Source: Acidobacteriota bacterium (lineage in GTDB: Bacteria; Acidobacteriota; UBA4820; DSQY01). From it: a stretch of 64,000 bases of DNA. A program made the translations under genes and the position numbers. The DNA is taken from NCBI GenBank assembly GCA_021787565.1, contig JAJYLT010000008.1, forward strand, positions 40,941-104,940, given 5' to 3'. The notes under the pieces are model-generated. The model saw nothing but the letters and a program-made list of their open reading frames with translations. It did no database searches and was not told where the DNA came from. Of this stretch, positions 8,524 to 21,649 are shown in pieces (the first letter of the stretch is position 1; each line of letters starts with the position of its first letter).

Positions 8524-10170
8524 TCAGCCCGCGGCGGGGAGGGCCTCCCCGGTGCCGTCCGGGCGTCCCGTCCACCCCTCTTTCCCCGCCAGGCCGACGG
8601 GGAGACTGTAGCAGGTTTCCCAGAGCCGCAGGTAGCGCTCCTCCTCCTCCTCCCAGCGGGCCTGGCCCCAGCCCAGTTCCGCGCGGCAGATCGCGCCGAT
8701 CCTCGGGAGGTGTTCCGCTCCGCCGCGGGGCAGCACGAGGCCCAGGCGCGTGCGCCGGAGCATGAGGTCCTCCAGGTGGACCACGGCCTCCGCGCGGGCC
8801 GCCCACCGCACCTCAGCCCACAGGGTCGGCGCGCAGGCCACGTGCTTCAGCTCCTGGGGACCGGCCGCCGCCAGAAGTTCGGGAAGGGCCGTTCCGTAGC
8901 GGCCCGCCAGGCGGAGCAGCTCCGCCGGCGGCAGAGAGGCCGCGCTTCTCGGCCAGTGCGGGACCGGAGGCTGGAAGGCCGGCAGCGTCCGGCTCGCCCC
9001 CCTGAAACCGGGCAGACGGCGCTGGACCACCTTGAGCACGTCGAGGGCCATGAGGCGGAAGGTCGTCAGCTTGCCTCCCGTCGCGGTGAGCAACCCCTGC
9101 TCCTCCCACACCGCTGCGTCCCGGCGCTCCTGCGAGGGCTTGGCCTTGCCGGAACCGATGACCGGCCGCACCCCCGAGAAGGTGGCGAGCACGTCGGCGG
9201 AGGAGAGGTCGAGGGAGGGGAACTGGCCGCGGAGCCCTTCCAGGAGGTAGAGCGCCTCGCCGGCGCTGATGGCGGGGTCCCTCTCCATGCCATCGCCGTG
9301 GTCTTCGTCGGTGGTTCCGACCAGGGTCACGCCCTCCCAGGGAAACACGAAGATCGGGCGGCGGTCGCGCGGATGCATGAAGCTCACCGACTGGGCCACG
9401 GGCAGCCTCCACGCGGGGAAGAGGAGGTGGCTGCCTCGCAGGGGCCGCAGCCTCTTCATCGCGCCCACCTCGCGGCGGAGGTCGTCGGCCTCGACGCCGG
9501 TCGCGTTCACGACGACGCGCGCCGACACGCGCGCCGTCCGACCGGTGAGCCCATCCCGCACCAGCGCGCCGCGGACCTCGCCGCCCTCCTTGATGAGCCC
9601 CACGCACCGGGCATAGTTGAGCGCCCGCTGGCCCTCGGCCACGGCCTCAAGGACGAGCCGGAGCACCATCCGCGCGTCGTCCGTCTCCGCGTCCTTGAAC
9701 CAGTACCCTCCCAGGAGTTCGGACGGTCTGAGGTTCGGCGCCAGGGTCCGGAAGAATCCGGCCCCGAAGTAGCGGTGGTTCCAGGCACCCGCCATGAGAT
9801 CGTAGAGGGTGAGGCCGATGCCCATCATGGCCCGGCCGGGCGGGCTCCCGCGATAGTGTGGGGCGAGGAAGTTGAGCCGCTCCACCAGACCGGGAGCCTC
9901 GTTCAGGAGGCGCTCGCGCTCCCGCACCGCCTCGAAGGTAAGCCTCAGATCACCCTGGGCGAGGTACCTCAGGCCGCCGTGGACCAGCTTGGAGGAGCGG
10001 CTGGAGGCCCCCCAGGCGAAGTCGCGTGCCTCCACGAGCAGGCCCCGCAGGCCCGCCCGGCCGGCCTCCCGCAGGACCGCCGCGCCGGTAATGCCGCCAC
10101 CCACAACGAGCAGGTCCCAGGGGCCTTCCATCTCCTGCCACGTTTCCTCGCGCTTTTCCGCCGTGAACAT
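8524..10170 (-). CDS. GlpD-like FAD-dependent glycerol-3-phosphate dehydrogenase
   Basis: 548 residues with the FAD-binding glycine loop DLLVVGGGITGAAVLREA near the N-terminus. The hallmark GlpD block follows (FAWGASSRSSKLVHGGLRYL), and then the DAO substrate domain with FPWEGVTLVGTTDEDH and TATGGKLTTFR. A C-terminal GlpD/DAO_C helical domain includes LEDLMLRRTRLGL. GlpD oxidises sn-glycerol-3-phosphate to dihydroxyacetone phosphate and passes electrons to quinone at the membrane. The start lies 20 bp after the stop of the flavoenzyme gene, behind GAGGAGCG, so the two are co-transcribed. In this operon it could act on glycerol-3-phosphate or an alkylated relative. Confidence 0.9.
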   Translation of the reverse strand: MFTAEKREETWQEMEGPWDLLVVGGGITGAAVLREAGRAGLRGLLVEARDFAWGASSRSSKLVHGGLRYLAQGDLRLTFEAVRERERLLNEAPGLVERLNFLAPHYRGSPPGRAMMGIGLTLYDLMAGAWNHRYFGAGFFRTLAPNLRPSELLGGYWFKDAETDDARMVLRLVLEAVAEGQRALNYARCVGLIKEGGEVRGALVRDGLTGRTARVSARVVVNATGVEADDLRREVGAMKRLRPLRGSHLLFPAWRLPVAQSVSFMHPRDRRPIFVFPWEGVTLVGTTDEDHGDGMERDPAISAGEALYLLEGLRGQFPSLDLSSADVLATFSGVRPVIGSGKAKPSQERRDAAVWEEQGLLTATGGKLTTFRLMALDVLKVVQRRLPGFRGASRTLPAFQPPVPHWPRSAASLPPAELLRLAGRYGTALPELLAAAGPQELKHVACAPTLWAEVRWAARAEAVVHLEDLMLRRTRLGLVLPRGGAEHLPRIGAICRAELGWGQARWEEEEERYLRLWETCYSLPVGLAGKEGWTGRPDGTGEALPAAG

Positions 10171-10190
10171 GGCGCGCTCCTCGTGCTATT

Positions 10191-11789
10191 TCAGCACTCC
10201 GGCAACAGCTTGCCCGGGTTCATGATCCCCGCCGGGTCCAGGGCCCGGACGGCGCCCGTCAGGGCGGCCAGCCCCAGGGCGCCCTTCTCCGCCTTCAGGT
10301 AGGGGGCGTGGTCCAGGCCCACGCCGTGCTGGTGGCTGATGGTCCCTCCGCTCTCGGTAATGGCGAGGCTCGCCGTCCGCTTCAGGAGGCGCCAGCGCTC
10401 CAGGGTCCCGTCGGGATCTTCGGCCGCGCGGAAGAGGCAGGTGACGTAGAGGCTCGCCCCGTCGGGATAGACGCGCGAGAGGTGCGCCGTGGCGAAGGTC
10501 CTCTCCCCCTCGCCCTCCAGAGCCCGCTCCAACCCCGCGCGGATGGCCTGCAACGCGCCCGACAGACGGGACCAGGGCAGGGCCGTCTCCATCGTGTCCA
10601 CGGCGTAGCCTTTCTCCCACAGCGTGTTGCGGAGGTAGGGAGACAGAAACCGGTTCTTCAGCCAGGCCGTCCCCGCCGGACGGCCCACCCAGAGTCCCCC
10701 GCGGCGGCGAGATAGGCGCAGGGCCTCGCGCCGCCCCTCGCGGCACTGGCGCGCCGTGCCCGTGCAGCCGAGGATCGCCAGGCACTTCTCCTGCCCGGCT
10801 CCCCGGAGGTTCAGGTACCGCTCCAGCATGGCCGTCAGCCTCCGGGAGCCGCCCAGCAGGAGCGAGACGCGCGTCTCCGGCTCGTCCTGGAGCCTCAGCA
10901 TGGAGAGGCGCACACCCGCCTGCGCCATCTCCCGGGCGGCCTCGAAGGCCCCCTCCCAAGAGGGGAAGAAGAGGCCGAAGAACTCCTCGCGCTCCGGCAG
11001 GGGGCGGACGCGGACGGTAGCGCGCGTGAGCACGCCGAGCCTTCCCTCGGAGCCCAGCACGAGCTCGCGGAGGTCGGGCCCGGCTGCGGAGGCCGGGAAA
11101 GAGGGGAGCTCCAGCGGCCCCGCCGGTGTCTCCATCCGGCCGCCGGCGAAGAGCTGCTCGATGCGGCCGTAGCCCAGCGCCTGCTGTCCGGAGGAGCGCG
11201 TGGCGATCCATCCGCCCAGCGTGGAGTACTCGAAGGACTGCGGATAGTGACCGAGGGTGAGGCCTCGGGCCCGGAGCTGGGCCTCCAGATCGGGCCCCTG
11301 GACTCCCGCCTGGAAGGTTCCCAACCGGCTGGACTCGTCGAGGGCAGTGAGGCTCCGCATGCGGTCCATGGCCACCGTCAGGACGGGGCCGCCGTCCCGG
11401 ACGGGATTCACGTGACCGACCACGCTCGTGCCGCCTCCGTAAGGGATCAGGCGAATCCCCTCCTCCACGCAGAGGGCGACCAGCTCCCGGACCTCCTCCT
11501 CCGTCGCCGGGTGGGCCACCCCGTCCGGGAAGGCCGAAATGCGCCCGCTTCGTAGGGCTACCCAATCGGGAAAACTCTGGCCCCGGGCGTGGCGAAGGCG
11601 CTCCTCCGCCCCCGTGCGCACGAGCCTCCGGGCGGGAAGACGGGATGACGGAACGCGGGACAGGGTGTCCTCGAGAGCCGCGTCGTGCGGCACCGTCCCG
11701 GGACCCAGGGCCGACTCCAGAAAGCTCCGGCCGGCTTCTTCCAGCGGGAAGATCACGCCGTCGTCGCCCCAACCGTTCCAGCGCCTCAT
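10191..11789 (-). CDS. FAD-linked oxidase related to alkyl-dihydroxyacetonephosphate synthase
   Basis: 532 residues starting at an ATG that overlaps the fadR stop as ATGA, so translation is coupled. It begins MRRWNGWGDD, the usual opening of the alkyldihydroxyacetonephosphate synthase (AGPS) group. The PCMH/VAO FAD-binding domain shows IPYGGGTSVVGHV and SFEYSTLGGWIATRSSG. The C-terminal FAD_oxidase_C domain ends GGTISHQHGVGLDH and RALDPAGIMNPGKL, the active-site His cluster and end motif of this family. AGPS exchanges the acyl chain of acyl-DHAP for a fatty alcohol, making the ether bond of ether lipids. AGPS-like function is suggested by motif and operon; other FAD-linked oxidases share the fold. 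Confidence 0.82.
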   Translation of the reverse strand: MRRWNGWGDDGVIFPLEEAGRSFLESALGPGTVPHDAALEDTLSRVPSSRLPARRLVRTGAEERLRHARGQSFPDWVALRSGRISAFPDGVAHPATEEEVRELVALCVEEGIRLIPYGGGTSVVGHVNPVRDGGPVLTVAMDRMRSLTALDESSRLGTFQAGVQGPDLEAQLRARGLTLGHYPQSFEYSTLGGWIATRSSGQQALGYGRIEQLFAGGRMETPAGPLELPSFPASAAGPDLRELVLGSEGRLGVLTRATVRVRPLPEREEFFGLFFPSWEGAFEAAREMAQAGVRLSMLRLQDEPETRVSLLLGGSRRLTAMLERYLNLRGAGQEKCLAILGCTGTARQCREGRREALRLSRRRGGLWVGRPAGTAWLKNRFLSPYLRNTLWEKGYAVDTMETALPWSRLSGALQAIRAGLERALEGEGERTFATAHLSRVYPDGASLYVTCLFRAAEDPDGTLERWRLLKRTASLAITESGGTISHQHGVGLDHAPYLKAEKGALGLAALTGAVRALDPAGIMNPGKLLPEC

Positions 11790-12541
11790 GCCCCACCTCC
11801 CGGTGACGGCCGGCGCGCCCGTTCCGCCTTCTCGGGCGCTTCTCGCCACCTGAGGCTCGCCTCCCTCCAGAGGGTGATGCTGGCCTCCATCGCCTTGCGC
11901 GTCACCCTTTCGGCGGCGGCCCCGTCGGCTCGGCTCGCCGCCCGGGAGAGACCCTCGTAGAAGTCGCGCGAGGCATCCTTCGCGCGGGGCAGGCGGAAGT
12001 AGAGCCTAGCCATGCGCTCGTAGAAGCCCTCGAACCCGTTGAGGATCAGGGTCACGATGGGGTTGCCGGAGAGGACCGTGAGACGGTAGTGGAGGCGCCA
12101 GTCGTAGGCCGCGAAGGCCCGCGGATCATTGGCGAGGGCGCCGCGCTCATCGAGGAGCGCGGAGACCTCCTCGGCCGAGCGCTCCACGGCCAGGCGGGCG
12201 TAGTAGGGGGCGATGTGGAGCCTGAGGTCCAGGAGGTTGTCCACGAAGGTCGGCGGGAGGGCGTGGGCGCAGCGCACCACGCCGCTGATCACGCCGAGGC
12301 CCCCATGCCGCCAGATGTCGTTTACCAGCGTGGGCCGGCCGTGCCGTATCACCACCCAGCCATCCCGCGCCAACCGCCCGAGCACCTCGCGGAGCGTGGG
12401 CCGCGTGACGCCCAGCTTGAGGGCCAGCTCCCGCTCGGCGGGGAGCGCCAAGCCGGCGGGGAAGGTGCCGTCCAGAATCGCGCTGATCAGCGCCTGCTCG
12501 GCATAAGCGGCGGGCCGGTACGGCTCTCTGACGGGTCTCAT
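11786..12541 (-). CDS. fadR: FadR-type fatty-acid-responsive GntR regulator
   Basis: 251 residues, close to the 239 of Escherichia coli FadR and alignable along its whole length. The winged-helix domain contains PAERELALKLGVTRPTLREV and ARDGWVVIRHGRPTLVN. Arg37, Arg47, Arg51 and His67 match the E. coli DNA-contact residues Arg35, Arg45, Arg49 and His65. The all-helical acyl-CoA domain keeps NLLDLR, SGNPIVTLILNGFEG and, near the end, Ser and Trp in ASITLW at the places of Ser219 and Trp223. The residue at the Gly216 position is Met. E. coli FadR releases DNA on binding long-chain acyl-CoA. The start (12541) has GGGAGGA upstream. A FadR-like box lies in the leader, so autoregulation of this operon is likely. 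Confidence 0.92.
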   Translation of the reverse strand: MRPVREPYRPAAYAEQALISAILDGTFPAGLALPAERELALKLGVTRPTLREVLGRLARDGWVVIRHGRPTLVNDIWRHGGLGVISGVVRCAHALPPTFVDNLLDLRLHIAPYYARLAVERSAEEVSALLDERGALANDPRAFAAYDWRLHYRLTVLSGNPIVTLILNGFEGFYERMARLYFRLPRAKDASRDFYEGLSRAASRADGAAAERVTRKAMEASITLWREASLRWREAPEKAERARRPSPGGGA

Positions 12542-12557
12542 TCCATCCTCCCTGGCC

Positions 12558-12581
12558 AACTGGTAAGAGGTCTGACCAGTT
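12558..12581 (-). promoter_or_regulatory. FadR operator upstream of fadR
   Basis: The 17-mer AAGAGGTCTGACCAGTT (12565-12581) matches the idealised palindrome AACTGGTCTGACCAGTT at 15 of 17 positions. An extra half-site AACTGGT (12558-12564) adjoins it. It lies 17-40 bp before the fadR start and directly downstream of the -10 box, where a bound repressor would block transcription start. The match uses the well-known E. coli consensus, and the adjacent gene is a FadR homologue with conserved DNA-contact residues. Confidence 0.85.
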
Positions 12582-12587
12582 AAGAAT

Positions 12588-12616
12588 AGGATAGGCGACC
12601 GGCTCGCGGCAGTCAA
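12588..12616 (-). promoter_or_regulatory. Sigma70 promoter of the fadR operon
   Basis: On the minus strand TTGACT (12616-12611) and TATCCT (12593-12588) are separated by exactly 17 bp. The predicted start near 12581 falls inside the FadR operator, giving a leader of about 40 nt. Confidence 0.8.
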
Positions 12617-12771
12617 GGGGTGGAGATGGGAGTCAGGAGTAAGGGGATGATCATGGTTGTCCAAGACATTCTCAGCTCGCGTGTGTGCGTCTTGCCTTCC
12701 GGAGCGAAGCGGAGGAAGGCGCGTCCCGGCGCCGATGGGCCTCATGCAAGGAAGGTGAGGCGGCAGCACCG

Positions 12772-12869
12772 CAAGCGTACTCCCTGTACGCTGAGGATGC
12801 GGACGCCGATACCTGACGAAGCGGGAGGTCCGTCGCCGCCGGCGCACCCGTGGAGGGTGGGGGGACGGT
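12772..12869. repeat. Dispersed ~98-bp element, copy A
   Basis: This segment aligns almost without gaps to 47963-48060 at roughly 70 percent identity (both 98 bp by my count). Shared blocks include CAAGCGT at the start, GAGGATG, CCTGACG, GCCGCCGGCGC and GGGGGACGGT at the end. A short hairpin CACCC-gtgga-GGGTG is conserved by paired changes in the other copy. It is either a structured element or a decayed coding fragment (see findings). Confidence 0.6.
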
Positions 12870-13047
12870 ATACACCAGGAAAGGCCGGGCCTGGCGCCCG
12901 AAGGGCGGCTGAGGGACTGCGGACGGAGCGCGGCCACGCTCGCGTGGACGCGCCCGGACCAGGCCCCCAGCGCCGCGCCAAAGGCGCGGCCCAGGCCCAG
13001 CCGTGGTTCGAAGCCGGCAGGGCAGTCTATTTTGGACAGGCGTGGGG

Positions 13048-13072
13048 GATGATGGATGATGGATGATGGATG
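13048..13072. repeat. Short tandem repeat (ATGATGG units)
   Basis: Three to four tandem copies of a 7-bp unit ATGATGG in the non-coding spacer between fadR and carA. This type of low-complexity tract is common between genes; no function is suggested. Confidence 0.7.
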
Positions 13073-13181
13073 AAAGACCGTCAATCCCAAATCCCTATTC
13101 CCCAATCAAATCTCCCTCTGTGTCTCTATGCCTCTATGGTTCATTCTCATTTCTTTTCCGCTTTCGCGTTTCGAATTCCGC

Positions 13182-13331
13182 CCCAATTCCGCGATAGCGG
13201 CTCAACGCCTGCGTAGGAGCGGCGCCTCGCCGCGAACCGGGTGACCCTGCGACCAGGATGCGGTGCCCGCGTACGGTCCGTCGCGCCGGGGGCGGCGCTC
13301 CTACGAGTGCGATTCCATCGCGGAATTTGGG
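13182..13331 (+). repeat. REP-type palindromic element, type 1, copy 1
   Basis: 150-bp element with inverted ends CCCAATTCCGCGAT and ATCGCGGAATTTGGG. The core is a head-to-head pair of REP-like hairpins starting GTAGGAGCGGCGCC and ending GGCGGCGCTCCTAC. Other copies are at 24510-24657, 31046-31195 and 60035-60183. It sits 31 bp upstream of the carA -35 box. An open frame running through it into carA is not a real extension. Confidence 0.9.
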
Positions 13332-13361
13332 TTCCGCCTTCCCCTGGGTTCCGCCTTCCCC

Positions 13362-13390
13362 TTGCATCCCTCCGGCCTGCCCCGTATAAT
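13362..13390 (+). promoter_or_regulatory. Sigma70 promoter of carA
   Basis: TTGCAT (13362-13367), a 17-bp spacer and a perfect TATAAT (13385-13390). The expected start is about 12 nt before the carA ATG, so the leader is very short and lacks a clear ribosome binding site. A 16-17-bp tandem duplication (GGGTTCCGCCTTCCCC) overlaps its upstream edge. Confidence 0.82.
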
Positions 13391-13408
13391 CCCTTGGGTG
13401 TAGACCGG

Positions 13409-14542
13409 ATGGAAGGAATTCTCCTGCTGGAAGACGGTACGACCTTCGCGGGGCGGGGCTTTGGCCACCGCGGAACGAGTCTTGGCGAGGCCGTGTTCAC
13501 GACCTCCATGGTCGGCTACCAGGAGATCCTCACCGACCCTTCCTACGCGGGCCAGATCGTGGCCATGACCTTCCCCCACATCGGCAACTACGGCGTGACG
13601 CCCGAGGACGTGGAGAGCCTGGCCCCGCACCTGGCGGGCTTCGCGGTCCACGACCTCTCCCTGGCCGCCTCCAACTGGCGCGCCCACGGCAACCTCCAGG
13701 ACTACCTGCGCCTGCACCGCGTGGTGGCCCTCTGCGGGGTGGACACGAGGGCCCTCGCCCGCCACATCCGGTCGAAGGGGGCCATGAAGGCCCTCGTCTC
13801 CAACGACGGCACGGCGCTGGCGGATTTACACAAGAGGCTTGCGGAGTTCCCGGGCATCGACGGGGTCGACCTGATGGCCCGGGTGACGGCGCGGGAGCCC
13901 TACCCTTTCACCAAGACCTTCACGGGGCCGGAGGGCTTCGCCGACGCCCTGCGCCCGGCAAGAAAGCCCTCCCGTGCTTTCCGCGTGGCGGCGCTCGATT
14001 TCGGCCTCAAGGAGAACATCCTCAAGAACCTCACCGCGCGGGACTGCACGGTGACGGTGGTGCCCGCCTACACGCCCCTGGACGAGATCCTCGACCTCAG
14101 ACCGGACGGCATCTTTCTCAGCAACGGCCCCGGCAACCCGGAAATGGCGGCCAGGGCCCTGCCGACGCTGCGGTCGCTGGCCGAACGCATCCCCACCTTC
14201 GGCATCTGCCTCGGCCACCAGCTCCTGGCCCTGGCCTTCGGCGGCAGGACCTACAAGCTCCCCTTCGGGCACCGCGGGGCCAACCATCCGGTGAAGAACC
14301 TCCGCACCGGCCGGGTGGAGATCACCTCCCACAACCACGGCTTCTCCGTGGATGCCGACCGGCTCCCTCCGGGCTTCGAGGCCACGCACGTCAACCTCAA
14401 CGACCACACGCTCGAGGGGATGCGCCACCGGGAGCTCCCACTTTTCTCCGTGCAGTACCACCCCGAGAGCAGCCCCGGGCCGCACGACTCGCTTTACCTC
14501 TTCGACGACTTCATCGCCATGATGGAGCGATCTCACGGATGA
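13409..14542 (+). CDS. carA: Carbamoyl-phosphate synthase small (glutaminase) subunit
   Basis: 377 residues, the usual CarA length. It provides ammonia from glutamine to CarB for carbamoyl phosphate, the precursor of arginine and pyrimidines. The N-terminal CPSase_sm domain opens MEGILLLEDGTTFAGRGFG and contains VFTTSMVGYQEILTDPSY. The C-terminal class I glutamine amidotransferase domain has FGICLGHQLLALAFGG with the nucleophilic Cys and the partner His/Glu in QYHPESSPGP. The ATG is placed just after a promoter with a nearly leaderless transcript; no good upstream ribosome site exists. carB follows after 127 bp. Confidence 0.97.
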   Translation: MEGILLLEDGTTFAGRGFGHRGTSLGEAVFTTSMVGYQEILTDPSYAGQIVAMTFPHIGNYGVTPEDVESLAPHLAGFAVHDLSLAASNWRAHGNLQDYLRLHRVVALCGVDTRALARHIRSKGAMKALVSNDGTALADLHKRLAEFPGIDGVDLMARVTAREPYPFTKTFTGPEGFADALRPARKPSRAFRVAALDFGLKENILKNLTARDCTVTVVPAYTPLDEILDLRPDGIFLSNGPGNPEMAARALPTLRSLAERIPTFGICLGHQLLALAFGGRTYKLPFGHRGANHPVKNLRTGRVEITSHNHGFSVDADRLPPGFEATHVNLNDHTLEGMRHRELPLFSVQYHPESSPGPHDSLYLFDDFIAMMERSHG

Positions 14543-14614
14543 AGAAGAGATTTCACCACGGAGGGCACCGTGCCCGCGGAGGAAGGACAAGAGTGGTCTT
14601 TCCAAGAGAGACCA

Positions 14615-14651
14615 GCTCCTTCTCCGTGATCTCCGTGTTCTCCGTGGTTAA
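14615..14651. repeat. CTCCGTG tandem repeat between carA and carB
   Basis: Successive degenerate 9-mers (CTCCGTGAT, CTCCGTGTT, CTCCGTGGT). The reverse strand is the widespread ACCACGGAGAACACGGAG intergenic repeat, which is often mistaken for a peptide beginning LTTENTEITEK. It lies 19 bp before carB. Confidence 0.75.
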
Positions 14652-14669
14652 CCGGGCCGAGGCTTTACG

Positions 14670-17908
<3,239 letters not shown>

Positions 17909-17912
<4 letters not shown>

Positions 17913-19015
17913 GCCTCGCCGGCCTTCGAACCGGCGTCCCCCTCGCCCCTCTCACGACGCTAGGCCTCGGCGGACCCGCCCGCCATCTCCTGCCCTGTCC
18001 CTCGGTCGAGAGCGTGGCCGCCGGGGTGCGCCTCGCCGGAGAACGCGGCTGGCCCCTCGCCGTCCTCGGCGGAGGAAGCAACGTCGTCGTGGCCGACGAG
18101 GGCTTTCCGGGGCTGGTGCTCAAAATGGAGATTGGAGGGCTGGCCTTCCGCCGGAAGGGCGAGTGGACGTTCGTCACGGCCGGCGCGGGCGAGTCCTGGG
18201 ACGGCCTCGTGGCGGCCTGCCTCGAGCGGGGGCTTCGCGGTCTGGAGTGCCTCTCCGGCATTCCCGGTACCGTCGGGGCGGCACCCATCCAAAACATCGG
18301 GGCTTACGGACAGGAGGTCGCTCAGACCCTTCTCTCCGTGACCTGTCTCGATCGGTCCACCCTGAAAACGGTGAACATTCCCCGCTCCGAGTGCGGCTTC
18401 GGCTACCGCACGAGCCGATTCAAGGCCGCGGACCGAGATCGCCTCATCGTCCTCGGCGTGACCCTGCGCCTGAGCGAGGGGGCCCCGGACGAGTCCCGTT
18501 ACCCCGAGCTGGCCGAAGTCCTCGCCAAGCCACGTCCTCCGGCCGACCACCGCTCCGCCCTCCAGGCGGTGAGGGATGCCGTGCTGTCGCTCAGGCGGAG
18601 CAAGGCCATGGTGATCGATCCCGCCGAGCCCGAGAGCCGCTCCGCCGGCTCCTTCTTCCTGAACCCCGTGCTGACCGAGGGGGACTTTGACAGGCTCCGA
18701 GCGGAACACGGACCCATCCCTTCGTTCCCCGCGCCAGGGGGAGTCAAAGTGCCCGCCGCCTGGCTCGTCGAGCACTCCGGCTTTCCCAAGGGATTCAGCG
18801 GGGGCGGAGCGGGCATCTCGACCAAGCACGCCCTCGCCCTCGTGAACCGGGGAGGCAGCGCGGCCGACCTGCTGGCTCTCGCCTCGGCCATCGAGCAGGC
18901 GGTACGCCTGCGATTCGGCATCGGCCTGGAGCGAGAGCCGGTGGTCATCGGCTTCAGACCTTCTTCACGGGCTCCACGGTCTCCAGGGCGCTGGCGACCA
19001 TGTAGTCCCGGTTGA
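17909..19015 (+). CDS. murB: UDP-N-acetylenolpyruvoylglucosamine reductase
   Basis: 368 residues. The FAD domain shows [19 protein letters not shown] and [24 protein letters not shown]. The catalytic region has FGYRTSRFK and [10 protein letters not shown] (proton-donor Ser), and [10 protein letters not shown] ends the conserved part. The presence of the Tyr-loop (YRTSRF) marks the type I MurB of E. coli. It reduces UDP-GlcNAc-enolpyruvate to UDP-MurNAc for peptidoglycan. The start overlaps the carB stop. After GF the frame continues for 19 unrelated residues antisense to the 3' end of sdhB, so the normal stop seems to have been lost. Confidence 0.95.
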
Positions 19016-19717
19016 GGCGGGCGATGAAGTCGATGCTGATACCCTTGGGGCAGACCGCTTCGCATTCGCCGTGGTTGGAGCAGGCCCCGAAACCCAGCTC
19101 CTGCATCTTGGCGACCATGCGCAGGGCCCGCTGCTTGCGCTCCGGCTGGCCCTGCGGCAGCAGGCCGAGGTGGCTGATCTTGGCCGCCGTGAAGAGCATG
19201 GCCGAGCCGTTGGGGCAGGCCGCCACGCAGGCACCGCAGCCGATGCAGGCAGCGGCGTCCATCGAGCGGTCCGCCTTCTCCTTCGAAATGGGGATGGCGT
19301 TGCCGTCGGGGCCGGACCCCGTGCGGGCGGAGATGAACCCGCCCGCCTGGACGATTTTGTCCAGGGCGCTCCGGTCCACCACCAGGTCCTTGATCACCGG
19401 GAAAGCCCGCGAGCGGAACGGTTCCGCCACGATGGTGTCGCCGTCCTTGAACTGGCGCATGAAGAGCTGGCACGTGGTGGTGAGCTTCTGCGGCCCGTGC
19501 GCGATGCCCGAAATCATGAAGCCGCAGGAGCCGCAGATCCCCTCGCGGCAGTCGTGGTCGAAGGTGACGGGGTGCTCGCCCTTCTTGATGAGGCGCTGGT
19601 TCAGGATGTCCAGAAGTTCGAGAAAGGAGGTGTCCTCGGCCACGCCGTCCATTTCGTATGAAACCAGCCGGCCCTTGTCCTCCGGGCTCTCCTGCCGCCA
19701 AATCTTCAACGTCAGCT

Positions 19718-19721
<4 letters not shown>
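18954..19721 (-). CDS. sdhB: Succinate dehydrogenase / fumarate reductase iron-sulfur subunit
   Basis: 255 residues. The N-terminal [2Fe-2S] ferredoxin domain has [16 protein letters not shown] plus a later Cys in TTTCQLF. The C-terminal domain binds [4Fe-4S] through [12 protein letters not shown] and [3Fe-4S] through [15 protein letters not shown]. It passes electrons from SdhA to the heme/quinone subunit. The ATG overlaps the sdhA stop (ATGA). Its last 62 bp overlap the 3' end of convergent murB. Confidence 0.96.
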
Positions 19722-21634
<1,913 letters not shown>

Positions 21635-21649
21635 GGCTTTTCCCTCCGC

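Noticed and set aside
12772..12869. Cyclic di-GMP (GEMM) or other known riboswitch
   Set aside because: I compared the element with GEMM, THF, SAH and ydaO patterns from memory; the conserved GACGCAAAG-type cores are not present. Left as an unassigned repeat.
13241..13408. carA start at 13241
   Set aside because: It is repeat-derived and lies upstream of the carA promoter.
14553..14651. Peptide resembling LTTENTEITEK
   Set aside because: This is the well-known spurious translation of the CACGGAGA-type intergenic tandem repeat.
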